From Podospora bellae-mahoneyi (lineage: Eukaryota > Ascomycota > Sordariomycetes > Sordariales > Podosporaceae): a DNA stretch of 64,000 nucleotides. Shown here one piece after another: positions 34,689-46,181 of this stretch. The translations under genes and the position numbers were made by a program. The stretch spans positions 3,968,001 through 4,032,000 of the forward strand of contig NC_085881.1 of assembly GCF_035222275.1 (NCBI RefSeq). Direction: 5' to 3'. The notes beneath the pieces are model-generated. The model did not search any database, was not told where the DNA came from, and saw only the letters and a list, made by a program, of their open reading frames with translations. Every line of letters begins with the position of its first letter. Positions within the stretch are counted from its first letter, which is position 1.

Positions 34689-35477
34689 ATGGCACCCAAA
34701 TCCTCTTCCCCTGCCAAGAAGGCCACCGCCTGTGCTTGCAGCCACAAGAGCTGCTGCAGCAGTCTCACCACCTTCTTCAAGTGGTTCGCCATCCTCTTCG
34801 CCGTCCTGGCTCCCATCTTCTACGTCCTCGACCAAAACGTCGACAAGTTCTACGTCTTCAACCTCCCCCAGCTCGATGCCGTCACCAAGGCCGCCATCAA
34901 CGCCCACCCCGGCGACACCAAGGCCATGGTCAAGTACATCGTCGACGAGCTCAAGGCCGACGTGACCGTCAGCCGCTACGTCAACACCGATGAGCAGTGG
35001 GTATTCAACAACGCCGGCGGCGCCATGGGAGCCATGTACATCATCCATGCCAGTAAGTCTATTTGCTTTTCCATCCCCCCAATATTGCATAACCTAACAT
35101 TAAACCCCCCAGGTTTCACCGAATACCTCATCATCTTCGGCACCGCCATCGGCACAGAAGGCCACACGGGCCGCCACACCGCCGACGACTACTTCCACAT
35201 CCTCACCGGCACCCAAACCGCCTACGTCCCCGGGGAGTACGAGCCCGAGGTCTACCCCCCGGGAACCATCCACCACCTCCGCCGCGGCGACGTCAAGCAG
35301 TACCGCATGCCCGAGTCCTGCTTCGCCCTCGAGTACGCACGCGGGTGGATCCCCCCCATGCTCTTTTTCGGCTTCGCCGACGGTCTCTCCAGCACGCTGG
35401 ACTTCCCCACTTTGTGGAGGACGACGTATCTTACTGCTGAGCAGATGTTGGGGAATCTTGTCAAGGGCAAGTTTTAA
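34689..35477 (+). CDS. ERG2: C-8 sterol isomerase Erg2
   Basis: Two exons, 34689-35052 and 35113-35477, giving 242 aa. Erg2 moves the double bond of fecosterol from C8 to C7 to make episterol in ergosterol synthesis, at the ER membrane. A Cys-rich short N-terminus (ACACSHKSCC) precedes one membrane helix at about residues 28-48 (FFKWFAILFAVLAPIFYVL). The conserved catalytic fold follows: YVNTDEQWVFNNAGGAMGAM, FTEYLIIFGTAIGTEGHTGR, FHILTGTQTAYVPGEYEPEV, YPPGTIHHLRRGDVKQY and ALEYARGWIPPMLFFGFADG. The 60-nt intron (CCA|gtaagt ... cccag|GTTTC) has no in-frame stop, so the unspliced frame stays open; the splice is chosen because family members run HASFTEYL without insertion. Sigma-1 receptor is the animal relative. 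Confidence 0.96.
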   Translation: MAPKSSSPAKKATACACSHKSCCSSLTTFFKWFAILFAVLAPIFYVLDQNVDKFYVFNLPQLDAVTKAAINAHPGDTKAMVKYIVDELKADVTVSRYVNTDEQWVFNNAGGAMGAMYIIHASKSICFSIPPILHNLTLNPPGFTEYLIIFGTAIGTEGHTGRHTADDYFHILTGTQTAYVPGEYEPEVYPPGTIHHLRRGDVKQYRMPESCFALEYARGWIPPMLFFGFADGLSSTLDFPTLWRTTYLTAEQMLGNLVKGKF

Positions 35478-37214
35478 GGGGATTGTGAGAAAGGGATAGA
35501 CGGGGGGTTTTGTATATAAAATCTTTTTTTCTTGTACTAGTACGATATTATATTAGACAGAAGAAGGAGGAGGGATTATATGACTGGGAACATAATGGAT
35601 TGGATTGGGTTGGAACGCGGCATGGGATAAATGCCAGTGGTCAATTCGATGGGTTCAAAAATGGAATAATATGAATAATTCATCTAAGAGTTCTTATGCT
35701 GGGACAGTTAAAAAAAAAAGTGTTTAAATGCACCCACCGCAGCCAGTGATGAACGCTGGATATCTTTGGTGGGTTAGGGTTGGGCATTCACATCTCACTT
35801 GCTCAAACTTAACAATCTAAGCTTTCCACATTCTTTTGGTCAGTCAGTCAGATGTTCACTTTGCCTATCGAGCAAGTAGTTATCGAAAGTCAGAGTGACT
35901 TGGTGCTGGTATTGGTGCTGATAACAAAGTCTGATATTTATTGACATGAGAAACTCAGCTTATCTTACTTGCTTCAGCTTTTTTTCATCTCTTCACATGT
36001 GACAATAATCATATTGCTTTATTACTATATATCATCAGAGCGTTAAGCTGCCCGGCCGCAAAAAGGTCAAGACCTGGAAAAAAAAGAATATTGAGGTTCG
36101 TGGGAGGGAGCGATTAGAGAGTATGGAAAGGTCAAGTAAGTCCCTGCTCTATGAGAATGTGTGATAACGAATCCTGGTCTTCGGTGAATTGCGTTGCGAG
36201 TTCTTGACTTGCAACTTCCCAATACCATCACAGGGCTTTTTCATCTTATGCATAGTTTTCATGAAATTGACTCTCATTCCCATTGACCTGCCGACTTGCA
36301 TGCACCCTTATCCATGATATCCCAATGAACAACTCAACACCATCACTCACTCACTCACTCTACCGATCTAAAAACAAAAAAAAATACAAATGGCTTGACT
36401 CTGTTCCTATTCCTACTCCCATTTTCAAGCTATTTAAAATTATTTATCGTATGACGCGTCTGAAAATGGTGGTAGGAGATATATATATACACGGAAAAGA
36501 GCAAAATGTCGTGTTGAGTAGTTTTGCTCGCTTTACTTTTAGATGAACCATCCCCCCTCCCATCCCAAACTTTTGATAGCCCATTCATTCATTTGCCCTT
36601 TCAAGCCATTCACCCATCCTTTCATCCCCATGATTTTGAACTCGACAAAAAACCAAAAAAAAGGAGCATCCCATATATCCCTCCCCCTCAATCCAACTTC
36701 ATTTGGTATTTGATGATGATAATGATGATGATGATGATGATGATGATGATGTGAAAAAGTTAAAAAAAAAACGCCTATATAAACACACACATGAGATGTG
36801 GGATAAAAAAAGACAAAAATGAAAACCCGCCATCATCGTTACATGACTCCGGTCGTTTCCATCCCGTGAAATAACAAAAGGGGAAAGAGAAACAAGATGT
36901 CTTCACACATCCCATCTGGATCCAACCAAATCCCAACCGCCGATTTACTTTTTGCTTTTGCTAAAAAACTTCGCCACCCCCCTCCCCCCTCTAGACCATG
37001 CTCATAGACTCGCTTTCGCGCGCCCGCCATGACGACAACAGAAAATGCTGATAGGAAAGCAGTTCCTCCAAAAAAAAAAACACCCCCGTTTTTTTTGTGA
37101 CCGCAGTCGCTAATCTCTCCGTCCGACCAAGAAAAAAGATACGGAAAAGCTCCACATCGAAAAGCTTAAACAACCCCCCCCTCCCAAAAATAGAACAGAA
37201 CCGTTTTGCGCCCC
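35478..37214. other. convergent intergenic, AT-rich trailer DNA
   Basis: Between the 3' ends of ERG2 (+) and the NmrA gene (-). AT-rich, many short A or T runs, and an (ATG)10 microsatellite at 36722-36751. No gene seen. Confidence 0.55.
36722..36751. repeat. (ATG)10 trinucleotide microsatellite
   Basis: Ten perfect ATG units, preceded by an imperfect TGATGATGATA stretch from 36711. Lies in noncoding DNA. Confidence 0.9.
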
Positions 37215-38735
37215 CTATGCAAGCCACCCTTCATCCTCCCGCTTGGGACCTCGCATCACCAGACCCTCATCCTCGTCGTCATCATCCTCATCTTCAGAGT
37301 CGTGCCTGTCTCCATTTTGGTGTTGGTGGTGGCGATACTCCCCATTTCTCGAAACCGACCCGTTTTGTTGTTGGTGGTGGTTATGGTTCCCGTTTGCGTG
37401 TCCCTCTTCTGGCTGGTGATTACTGCCGCTCTTGACGCCATAATCGTTACCGTTGCCATTGTTCTCCGGCTCCGTCTCGCCTTCGTCTTCCTCTTCCAGC
37501 ATCCACGTCAAACCATTCGCGTGCTCCTCCAGAGGGAAAACCTCGCGCGCATACTCCTCCAGCCCTCGTGGTCCTTCCCAGAGCTCCAGGGCAGTCTTGG
37601 GGCAGTCGTTCTCCAGCTCGAGGTCGCCAAAGTAAGGGGGCTGCTTCTTCGGGTCGTCACCTCCAAGGGTGAACAACGTCTCCAGAGCCTCCAGCTGGCA
37701 GCGATAACCCTCGGGAATCGGCACCGTGACCTCAATCGGGCCCTGGACATAGCGCACCGGCCGACCGACCCCCTTCGCAAAGTGGCGGCACGCCTCCCTG
37801 GGAGTGAGCATCTCGTAGGCGAGAGCGATGCGCTTACCGCCGCCCCATTTCTTCACACCGTCCTTGAAGATCTGAAGGACGGCTGGCCCCATGTCATGTT
37901 CTGCATCAAGCCAAGGAAGCTTGGCGTCGGGGTGAAAAGGGGCCTGCCAGACAAAGGAGCCGTCTTTTTGCAGGGCGGTGCAAAACAGAGGGTACGGAAG
38001 AGATGTGAAGTTGTTGTTATATATACCCGTGTAAACAAACGTTGCTGGCAACCCGATTTTCCTAACATATTCCTCGACCTGGTGCTTCGAAGACCAAAGT
38101 GGCAGCGATGGCCAGTCTGGGTTATAAGTGTTGTGATCCGGCATGGATGAATAAACATAATGCTGAATGCCTGCCGCCTTTGCTGCGTCGGCGAGAGCCT
38201 CGCCGATGAGGTTCTCATCGCCATAAAATGTGGTGTTGATAAAGGCCAGCTGGGTACCCCGGAAGAGCTCCTTGATCAGGTTGTGATTGACGCCGATGCC
38301 GGAGATAGGACCATTCTTAGATACGTCAATCTGTGCAGGCTCGCCGGGTTTGCTCTTCTCCTTTGTGTACAGCTCTCCAAGGAGGACCGTCACGTTGGGG
38401 TTGGTAGCCACTTCGGTAGCGATCACGCCCTCGAGATTCCTCATCTGGGCTCGAACATGGTAGCCGACTGCTGTGGCAACCCGGATGAAGGAAGCAGCCT
38501 GTCTGCCGGCAGCATTGATAACGGCGATTGTCTTATCAGGACCGGTCAGAAACCTTTTGGCCGGGCGGAAGGTCAAAGAATTATTCCTCGACATGAGGGG
38601 TGAGCCATCTGAGTAGGAGGACCTGGAGTGTTTGTGTCGTCTCTCGATTTCGGTTTGGGGGTGGGTGTTGATTCTGATTTCCCTGGGTGCCGGGGCCGGC
38701 CTGTAGGCAAGGTCTGAGTGTAGCTCGACCGTCAT
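37215..38735 (-). CDS. nmr-1: NmrA/NMR nitrogen metabolite repression regulator
   Basis: Single exon, 506 aa, starting at the ATG at 38735 (MTVELHSD); upstream in-frame TTG codons are ignored. NmrA-type proteins are catalytically inactive relatives of short-chain dehydrogenases that sense dinucleotides, bind the GATA activator (AreA/NIT2) and block it when good nitrogen is present. The Rossmann start reads TIAVINAAGRQAASFIRVA (about residue 67 on). Further conserved stretches are TQLAFINTTFYGDENLIGEA, HYVYSSMPDHNTYNP, LPATFVYTGIYNNNFTSLPY, PWLDAEHDMGPAVLQIFKDG and YAREVFPLEEHANGLTWML. The last 90 or so residues are a tail rich in Asp/Glu, Asn, His and Gln, beyond the end of Aspergillus NmrA. 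Length is close to Neurospora NMR (about 490 aa). The 3.2 kb upstream is gene-free. Confidence 0.92.
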   Translation of the reverse strand: MTVELHSDLAYRPAPAPREIRINTHPQTEIERRHKHSRSSYSDGSPLMSRNNSLTFRPAKRFLTGPDKTIAVINAAGRQAASFIRVATAVGYHVRAQMRNLEGVIATEVATNPNVTVLLGELYTKEKSKPGEPAQIDVSKNGPISGIGVNHNLIKELFRGTQLAFINTTFYGDENLIGEALADAAKAAGIQHYVYSSMPDHNTYNPDWPSLPLWSSKHQVEEYVRKIGLPATFVYTGIYNNNFTSLPYPLFCTALQKDGSFVWQAPFHPDAKLPWLDAEHDMGPAVLQIFKDGVKKWGGGKRIALAYEMLTPREACRHFAKGVGRPVRYVQGPIEVTVPIPEGYRCQLEALETLFTLGGDDPKKQPPYFGDLELENDCPKTALELWEGPRGLEEYAREVFPLEEHANGLTWMLEEEDEGETEPENNGNGNDYGVKSGSNHQPEEGHANGNHNHHQQQNGSVSRNGEYRHHQHQNGDRHDSEDEDDDDEDEGLVMRGPKREDEGWLA

Positions 38736-41700
38736 CGTGAATCCTTTCTGTTGCGAAGATGATCTTGGGTGTAGATAGGGATGGTGTATGTATGCGAACT
38801 TTTCGAGCAATCCGTTGGCTCCAGAAAAGAAAAGTCGGTTTTAACTGTTCAAGCTCCTCGATTTCTCTTTCTCTGAGTCTTGGAAGAAAGACGACGGCGG
38901 GTTGGGCGTCTCTGGCGCAGTGATTTCGGATGGAGTGCTATCGGTATCTCGCCAGTGATAAAGGACATCAGATTGACACAGCTAACTTTCACGGGCATGC
39001 GCCCCAAACGGCCCAGCAGCAGCGATGTGGGCGGGAGGCGGCGCTTCAGGGAGGGTGCTTGAAAACGGTAAAGCTTCTGGTGCCTGGAAACAAGCAGGAC
39101 TGTTGCGCAGACAGGAAAGGGTGGTTTTGTTGTGATTTTTTCTACTCTCTCTCTCTCTGACTGCAGAGAGACAACAGCTTGTGAACCCTGACGGATAGGA
39201 TAGCTTTGGTGCCGCGTCGCACACGAGGAACAGGTTGAGCTCGGCGTCGATGGCGTATTATTCTGGGCAGTGGTTATCTGTTAGTGGGGTTCTTCCCGAT
39301 TGCGGGGCAAGCAGGGGCACTGATAAAAGATAAAAGAAGAGACAGGCAAGGCAGGGCAAGGCAGGGCAGGGCAGCAGGACAACAGACCACAAGCAGGATG
39401 GAGGGCGGGAAGGCGAAGACGGAGGGTGTCACCCGAGAGGTAGATCAGAAGAGAGAGAGAGGTATGGATGGGTCTCTGCTTATGCTTTTTTTTCTTATCC
39501 AGGGCTTGGAGATAGGATGACTCGGGAGATAACACAAATCACAAAGCTCTGTCCACCCTCTCCAGCGTTGCTCTGGGACTGACCACATGACGAGCTTCGT
39601 GATGAGAAGACGACGGGCGGCATGTCCCATGCGGGCATCGTTGGACATTGTCGCCGCCGTTTCAATGACAGGGAGCTCCTTGCGCAATCGCAGCAGGCCA
39701 ACAAAGGGAAGCAAATCGAAAGCTCGCAACCCAGCTCTGACCGTGCTTGCGGGACCCGATCTCCCCACTCTCCAGAGTCTTGTTTTCAGTGCTAAAGACA
39801 TCGTTCCATGCGGGAAATGGGGCGAGACAACTTGTCGACACCCACCGTATCCACAGCAAGAGCTCAGCAGGACGGCCAGAGAGAAAAAAAAAAAAAGCTG
39901 CTATGGACGCGGTGAGTGCCGGCCAATCGGGTACACCTCGTCCACCTAGTCCAGCGCACGCCTCGTCGTCTGCTTCGCTCAGTGGCCCGATATTGATATT
40001 GCCTACCTCTTTGGAGGAGCAGCAAGCGCGGGTTGAGCTGGGGCCTGGTGGGCAAGCAGACTGATCGAGACTTGATGATGTTGCAGACTGTTTGTCACAG
40101 ATTCCAGGGTTTGGTCCGGCAGCCCACGCAGGCTGTGTGGATGACAATGATGGCCATGCCATGATCCGGGACAGTGAGAAAATGGCCGTAGTATAGGGAA
40201 GGATGTGAGCAACCTGGATCCGGTACGGAGCAGAGAGATAACGCATCAGGGCACGAGGCACAGGGTTGCATGTAAGCCAATATCAGCCGGACTGGTCTGT
40301 TAGCGCAGTACCTTTTCTATGTCTCTGCTGTCCAGCGGCGAGAGAGGCTGTCGTACAGAATCGTAATGGCTGATAGTAAATCTCATCCTCTTTCCAATGG
40401 CATTGCCCAGTGGAATTCGAGGCAAGCACAAGCTGCCTCGCTGTCTCAAAGAGGCAGCCGCATTCGGCATTTGCTGATTGATATCCGTGCAATCTCGCTC
40501 ACAGTGCTGCCAGCTGGAGATAACGGCCTGGCTGGGCAGAGCACCACTGGGCTGACTCCATTTTCCACACCTTGGAAAACTTTTTTTTTCTTTCGTCAAA
40601 GCCTCACTCCATCGATTCGACGGCCGTCTGGGCATCCGCCGGCCTGGCAGGCTCCAGTTTCCGCTGCAGCTAGAGGTTACTGTTACCTGATGACCTTCCT
40701 ATTCAGACCCCAAAAAGGCATTTCCTTAGCAATACATCTTGGCGCTCCCGGCGGTCGGCGCGCCTGCGAAAGTGCGAACGATAGAGATGGGGAGGCTGGA
40801 AAATCCCGACATCATCAACGAAGGGAAAAGCCCGTGCCGCACGAGCAATCATCCGAACTGCTGGTTGGACACATTGGACCTCTCTCTCATCCACTTCGAT
40901 TCATCCAATATCTAGCAGGCCCCCCCCGCCCCCCAAGAGTCTTCCATTCCATTGGCGTCCGCTTGTTGTTCCACGAAATGCTGGCTCTTGTCTCTCGGTG
41001 TCGGGTTTGTTCGATATCCATCCTCCCCATGGAGCAGCTGGGGGTGTGATCCAAAACCGTGCGGTGTGATGGGTTGGAATGGTGGTGTTGTTTTGTGAGC
41101 ATGTTCGGTTCGTTGAACGTCAAAAAAGGCTCGAATCCGGGCGCGGCCTTCCTTTTCAATTACGTACAATATGCGCCGCTAAGGCCGGTCTAGGGCAAGC
41201 AACAAGCACAGCACCATCCAGTGCACCTGCGTCCAGGTATAAACAGTTGGGTTTGTGTGCCACAGGGCCGCTGGTAAAGTCTGATATCTCCGCGGAAATC
41301 AGATGGTTGTTGCAATTGCAATTCACATTTACCAAACAGGTGTTACACCCACCACTCACACACCACTTACATCATCGCAGGGGTCCGTGGTTCGGCTGAC
41401 CTCTTCCAGAAACTGCGACACGGTCCGACGACTGGCGTCTTTTGGCCCCTTGTGGGAGCGAGCCCTGCCGAGCCTGGGCAGTGATGAGACTGGAAGCTGT
41501 CAACCCTCTTTTTTTCCCCGCAAGGAGGGGCACCGAAATCGCGGGGAAGATCAGAAAACCTCTGCGGATAGCGTCCCTGGAAGTGCCTGGGCATCGAAGG
41601 GGCCATCACCGGGCCAAGGGCTTCCGGAAGCTGGCGGTGAGCTCCGCATTCGGCACATCCCCAAGGCACGCACAGCAACATGGCTCCACAACGCTTTGTG

Positions 41701-41970
41701 GGTGTCGAACTCTCTGGTCCAGTCCAGACTCGATAAAGTACTACAACACACGCTGTGTCACGCGAGCAGCATGGCTCTGAGGACGGTGGATGAGTTGGGT
41801 CAAGACATTCTGATCAACATTCATACCCTTCCTCCTGCTCTCTCCAGTCAAACGGGCTGCCATGAAAGCCCATGGTGGTCATCAACTGAACATCGTCCAA
41901 CAAGGGACCCTCTGGTATCCAGTCCTCCACCGTCTGCTGATGCACGTTATTTTCACCACGGATGGCGCTA
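38736..41970. other. upstream region of nmr-1, no gene seen
   Basis: 3.2 kb between nmr-1 and the 3' end of the Zn2Cys6 gene. The longest frames (39662-40261 -, 40366-41049 +, 41303-42055 +) have no domain-like features and overlap on both strands. Holds a short GGCAAGGCA-type tandem tract at about 39345-39375 and a (CT/GA) run near 39150. Probably the nmr-1 promoter plus spacer. Confidence 0.5.
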
Positions 41971-44900
41971 TCAAATGTGTCCTAGCACAAAGTATGGATT
42001 CGTCAGTTGTCGTGGATCACTGACTCGGAACAACGGCCAGACTCTGGGGAGCTGAGTAGTGAAGAGGGATTGGGAAGAGAGAACGAAAAAAAAAAAAAAG
42101 AAAAAAAAAAGGAGAGAGAGAGAGAGAGAGAGAGTCTGTGTGTGTTTGTTGTTATTGCACATACCCAGCCCATTTGGTCCATCCCCATACTGCCCAGGTC
42201 GAGCCATCGAGTATCGATTGATGTTGCGGGCATGAGATCTTGCCGCGTCAGGGGCTGCTGCACATCCTCCATCATGTGGTGCTGCTGCTCCTCTGGACCA
42301 AGCTCGGAATCCCAGTGTTCATCTACGTTGCGCGCACGCGGTCGAAAACGTGTCAGTCGCTCACTCTTCTGGCTGAGAATGTGTGTAAAATGGGGATTGG
42401 AAGGACGGATATATAACATACCGGTCACAGAGAGGCTGCCGACGGACAAGGGCTCATGGCTTTGCGATGTGTTGAGCCAAGACTCCTCGTCTCGCACGTA
42501 CGCCTGATGTTCCGGGTGGTGGTCAGGTGCGAGCTGTTTGCCTTTGTTCTGCTGCTTCTTCAGTTCAATCTTCTTCAGCATCGTGGCGAGCATGTCAGTC
42601 GCCTTCCGGAAGACGCCGTCAGCTTCCGAGATGGTTTCCCATATCTGATGGGACCTCTCCAACATCTTTTGGAGTTGCTCCTCGTTCGAGAAGGCTGACA
42701 AGGCCGGGTCTAGACTTTGCCAGCAGCTGCTCTCCTGGTGGTCGTGTCTCCCAGACTCTGGCTTGTGCTGAAGGACGAGGTAGACGACCATGGCGGCGAG
42801 AAGAAAGTCGTGGATGGCCAGCGCGCTGATGTACCAGCCTGTTGCCCTCAGTGCGCCGCCGGGCAGCGTGGCCAAGTGCATGAGGTTTTGGTGGTCCAAG
42901 AGGCTGATGGCGGCTTCGAGGCAGATTCTCCGGGAATAAGCATGCTCGGGCTTGGGGACGGGCTCGATGAGGTATCGACGGTGCAGCACGCAACGGCTCT
43001 TGTTGTACAGGGATATCAAACCGAACTGCTGGTTGACCAGAACCGGGGAGATGGGCTCGCCATCATAATCCTGTGGTGGCACGATTCTCTTCATGAAAGG
43101 GGGCACCTGGCTCCATATTTCGTCGAGTCGCATGTCGAGCTCCTGGACCTCGGCGTAGGTGGGTCGGGTGAGGGAGTTGGCTTGGCGGGCGACGAGACCG
43201 AAGACTTGACAGATGGAGGATTTCCAGATCGGGTATGTCAGCATGGTGTACTCGGTGTCGGGCCGGGCGGGGGGTAGCTGATGGCAGTCTTTGTCCAGGT
43301 CGTCATCGAAGAGGTTTCTCGGCAGGGCTGTGTCGCTCTCGATGCTGTATACCATGCTTGGGAGGCCCATGTGGAAAGAGACGAGGTGGTCGAATTGGCA
43401 GGCTACATGCCATAGCCTTCGCCTCATTTCTCCATCAAAAGGGGGGATGTTGGGGAGCTTGTCGGGGTCGCGGTGAAGGCCCATTTTCAGCATGAGTCTG
43501 ATGCAGACTGATATCAACAGGTAACAGGTCATCTGGGAGGTTCGGTTGATGAGGAATTCAGACTCGATGTACAAGAGAAAAGGTTGTATCGTTGACGGTC
43601 CGGGAGACGAGAACTTGCCTGCCACCAGGGCCCAAAGGGCGGCGGCACGATACCCTCGGAATCGCTCCATCGGGGGAACGTCCGAGTCGCCCGCCAGTTC
43701 CCGGGGGGCGGTGAACATGGAGAACAACGTTCCCTGTGCAATGATTACGAACAACAACGCCAGCCATTGCAGAGACGCCTTGTTTGGATCTTGCCAAAAC
43801 ACAGCACAATCTTTGGCAAAGGTCGGCTGGTGGACGCAGTGGTGGGTCGGGCTGGCGGCATCGAAATAACGCCGTGTCAGCCTTTCGACCACCGGTTGAG
43901 GGGGGAGCATATCAACGAGATCCTGCTTGCAGGTCGGGACGGTGTGAGACAACAGCAGCAAGCCAGGTGAGTGCGCGTCGTCGGGAGAGCCGAACCCTGC
44001 CGCCGCGTCAGGGTTGAGGCCTGCTTCCCCGGTGTCTACCTCCCCATCATCGTCGTCGTCGAAGTAACTCTTCAGGTCCTCGATCTATTTTATCACCCCT
44101 TTTATCAGCAACCCACCCACACCTTTCTCCGGGTCAAACCGTAGGAGAACACTCACATCCTCGAGCATAGCCATGAAATGCGTCGCCCCTACATACGTAG
44201 CACTCCCCTTGCCGCTCTTCCCCAGCACGACCTGCCCAACAGGGACCGCGGCTGCTCTTTCATCTGGGCTTTCCTCGTTTTCATCGTCGTGCTCGTCGGT
44301 TTGATACTGGCCAGTGGCTGAAGAAGAGGATGTAAGCGCCGGGATGGGACTACGGATGTTGGGGTTGTTGGTGTGCATCATGCCCCTGACCATGGACTCT
44401 AGCCTTTTCAGGCGGGCAGCCATGGACCGCTCGGGGCGGGCTTTTTCTGGTTTTGGGGCGTAGATGCAGAGGTCTTCGCGGGCTTTTTTGAGGCAGTTTT
44501 TGCAGGGTTGTTGGCGGTCGCCTGGGTGATTGATGTCAGTTTGGGTTGACAACTGCAGCAGCGACAATGGGCGCAATCGATCGAGTGGGGCAGGTAAGGG
44601 AAAGGGGAGCAGTAGAGTAACGCCAGTAGCCATGCTTTGATCGTCTGACATGGGAAGGTTGCTGTTCGGGCTGTGGGGAAAGAAAGTTTGAAGTAGACAG
44701 GTCAACAAGTAACGTTGAAATCGTGACGTCTGATTTAGGGTAGGTGTCTTGGGAGAGGTAGGCAGGTGTGATATAATACAGTAAATGTTGTGAAATATAA
44801 AACTTGTGTGGCTAGATACCCTATCAAGGGTTGGAGATCAAGCCATGATGAAGATATATCTCACAGTAGAAAGCGAAAAGAACTAGATACAATAAAAGAA

Positions 44901-45173
44901 ATGAATGAGTGAACAATGCATACATTTTTGCTTACTGGTCCTACAAGGACCACAAGATAGCAGGACCCTAGTCCGTTTCTGAGCTTGAGTGGGCGGAAGC
45001 TGATAGCTAATATTGATAGGTAGTTGCGGCCGACTAGAAGCTGCGGCTCCCTTAGGTAATAGATGATGAAGGTTTCTCGGGGGGTTCGTCGGCTTCGGGT
45101 TGACATGAATGTTGCTGCTACCGCTGCCGGTGCTGTACCCGCGCTGGGAAGCTTGTGGGGGCCGGGAGGACAT
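41971..45173 (-). CDS. Zn2Cys6 fungal-type transcription factor
   Basis: Five exons by my reading: 45173-44924, 44521-44157, 44084-42422, 42322-42165 and 42051-41971, giving 838 aa. The DNA-binding Zn2Cys6 cluster is split by intron 1, inside the third Cys codon: Cys74-X2-Cys77-X6-Cys84-X5-Cys90-X2-Cys93-X8-Cys102 (LLSCGPCRTSKQKC joined to DRQQPCKNC). A linker with an acidic run leads to the fungal-specific middle homology domain: FDAASPTHHCVHQPTF, LLISVCIRLMLKMGLHRDPD, MRRRLWHVACQFDHLVSFHM and GLPSMVYSIESDTALPRN. Intron 1 is unusually long (402 nt); intron 3 (99 nt) has no in-frame stop. The last splice, after GMDQMGW, skips a 100-nt pyrimidine tract; the C-terminal 27 residues are therefore less certain. 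The start could lie further upstream, as the frame stays open. Target genes are unknown. Confidence 0.85.
42087..42134. repeat. poly-A plus (GA)n tract inside an intron
   Basis: An A-rich run followed by about 12 GA units. On the coding (minus) strand it is the polypyrimidine part of the last intron of the Zn2Cys6 gene. Confidence 0.85.
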
Positions 45174-46181
45174 GATGCCTCCTTGAGGTGTGGTGATCCA
45201 ACCTGTCGGTAACGGTTTTGATCTTGTGTCCGTTTCTGGAGTCGGGCTGTATAGACGAGGCACTTGAGGATTCAATATCTGGCGACTCGGATCGGGTTTA
45301 TCGTTGTTGTAGGTTGTATATAAGCGAGGCTCGGAGATAAGGGGCTTGGCTGTGATGCTTTATTCCGGTTTGTCTTGGGTTGATCTTTGCTCTTGATCTT
45401 GGGAAGCTCGGTAGGTGAGAGTTGGAGAAGGGATTACTCAGCGGTATGCGCCCAAGGAGAGTTTAGCAGTGGGATTGATGTGATGTGGTGGCTGGAATAC
45501 TGTTCTTAGCATAAGATTCAGGTTGTCGATTTGGAATAGTCGTAGTTGACTGAATATGATGCTGCAATCACGACTATGATCTTGATGTGCAAAGCTCTTT
45601 TTCTGTCCGTAGGAACTTAGTCTCCCTGCCGACAGCACTGGTATTCCCCTCTTCTCGGCAAGGGCCTTTGTCGAGCGCCTACTGTGTGGTAGGATCGCAT
45701 TTACAACCAACATGCATTGGACCTACCCAATCATCGAGCACTATGGCCGAGGGTTGGCAATGTTTGGAAGGGGACATATCAATCATATCGTGAGGGGAAA
45801 AAAAAACCATATGTATTTGGAAATTTGCCTCGCTTTCTTCAGCCCCATTCCGATAATTACCATGCTGCCCATATGCATTTCCCTTTTTCCTGGCCCCAAA
45901 CTCCAATAAAACAGAAGATATCAAGTCGGAAGAGGTCTGGGTATCCCTTGTAGCCATCCACTGCCCTCCAGCCATGCCCTTGATTTTCACAATATCCCTC
46001 GGCTGCCTTGGTATTGCTGAGCAGCCTTGGCTTGTGCCATAAAAGCGCCACTAGGCCCAGCCGCTGGTTCAGAGGTATCGCTGTTGAACAGATAGCAGAC
46101 ACATATTCCTCAACCATGCGCCACGACTTGGCCGACGCCTTATCTCGTAGTATGTGATAGACCCATTTAGAATCCTCCCGC
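45174..46181. other. intergenic between FCF1 and the Zn2Cys6 gene, no gene seen
   Basis: About 1 kb: trailer of FCF1 and promoter or leader of the Zn2Cys6 gene. Open frames are short and featureless. The coding frame of the Zn2Cys6 gene stays open for about 100 nt upstream of the chosen ATG, so an extra 5' exon is possible. Confidence 0.5.

Noticed and set aside
37206-38150. 314-codon open frame antisense to the NmrA gene
   Set aside because: Antisense shadow of a strongly conserved coding exon; sequence is hydrophobic and featureless.
39662-41049. Open frames of 199 and 227 codons upstream of nmr-1
   Set aside because: No domains, overlapping on both strands, composition not coding-like.
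41126-41150. TTCGA-like T-loop (ggctcgaatcc) suggesting a tRNA
   Set aside because: No matching acceptor stem, D-arm or anticodon arm could be drawn around it.
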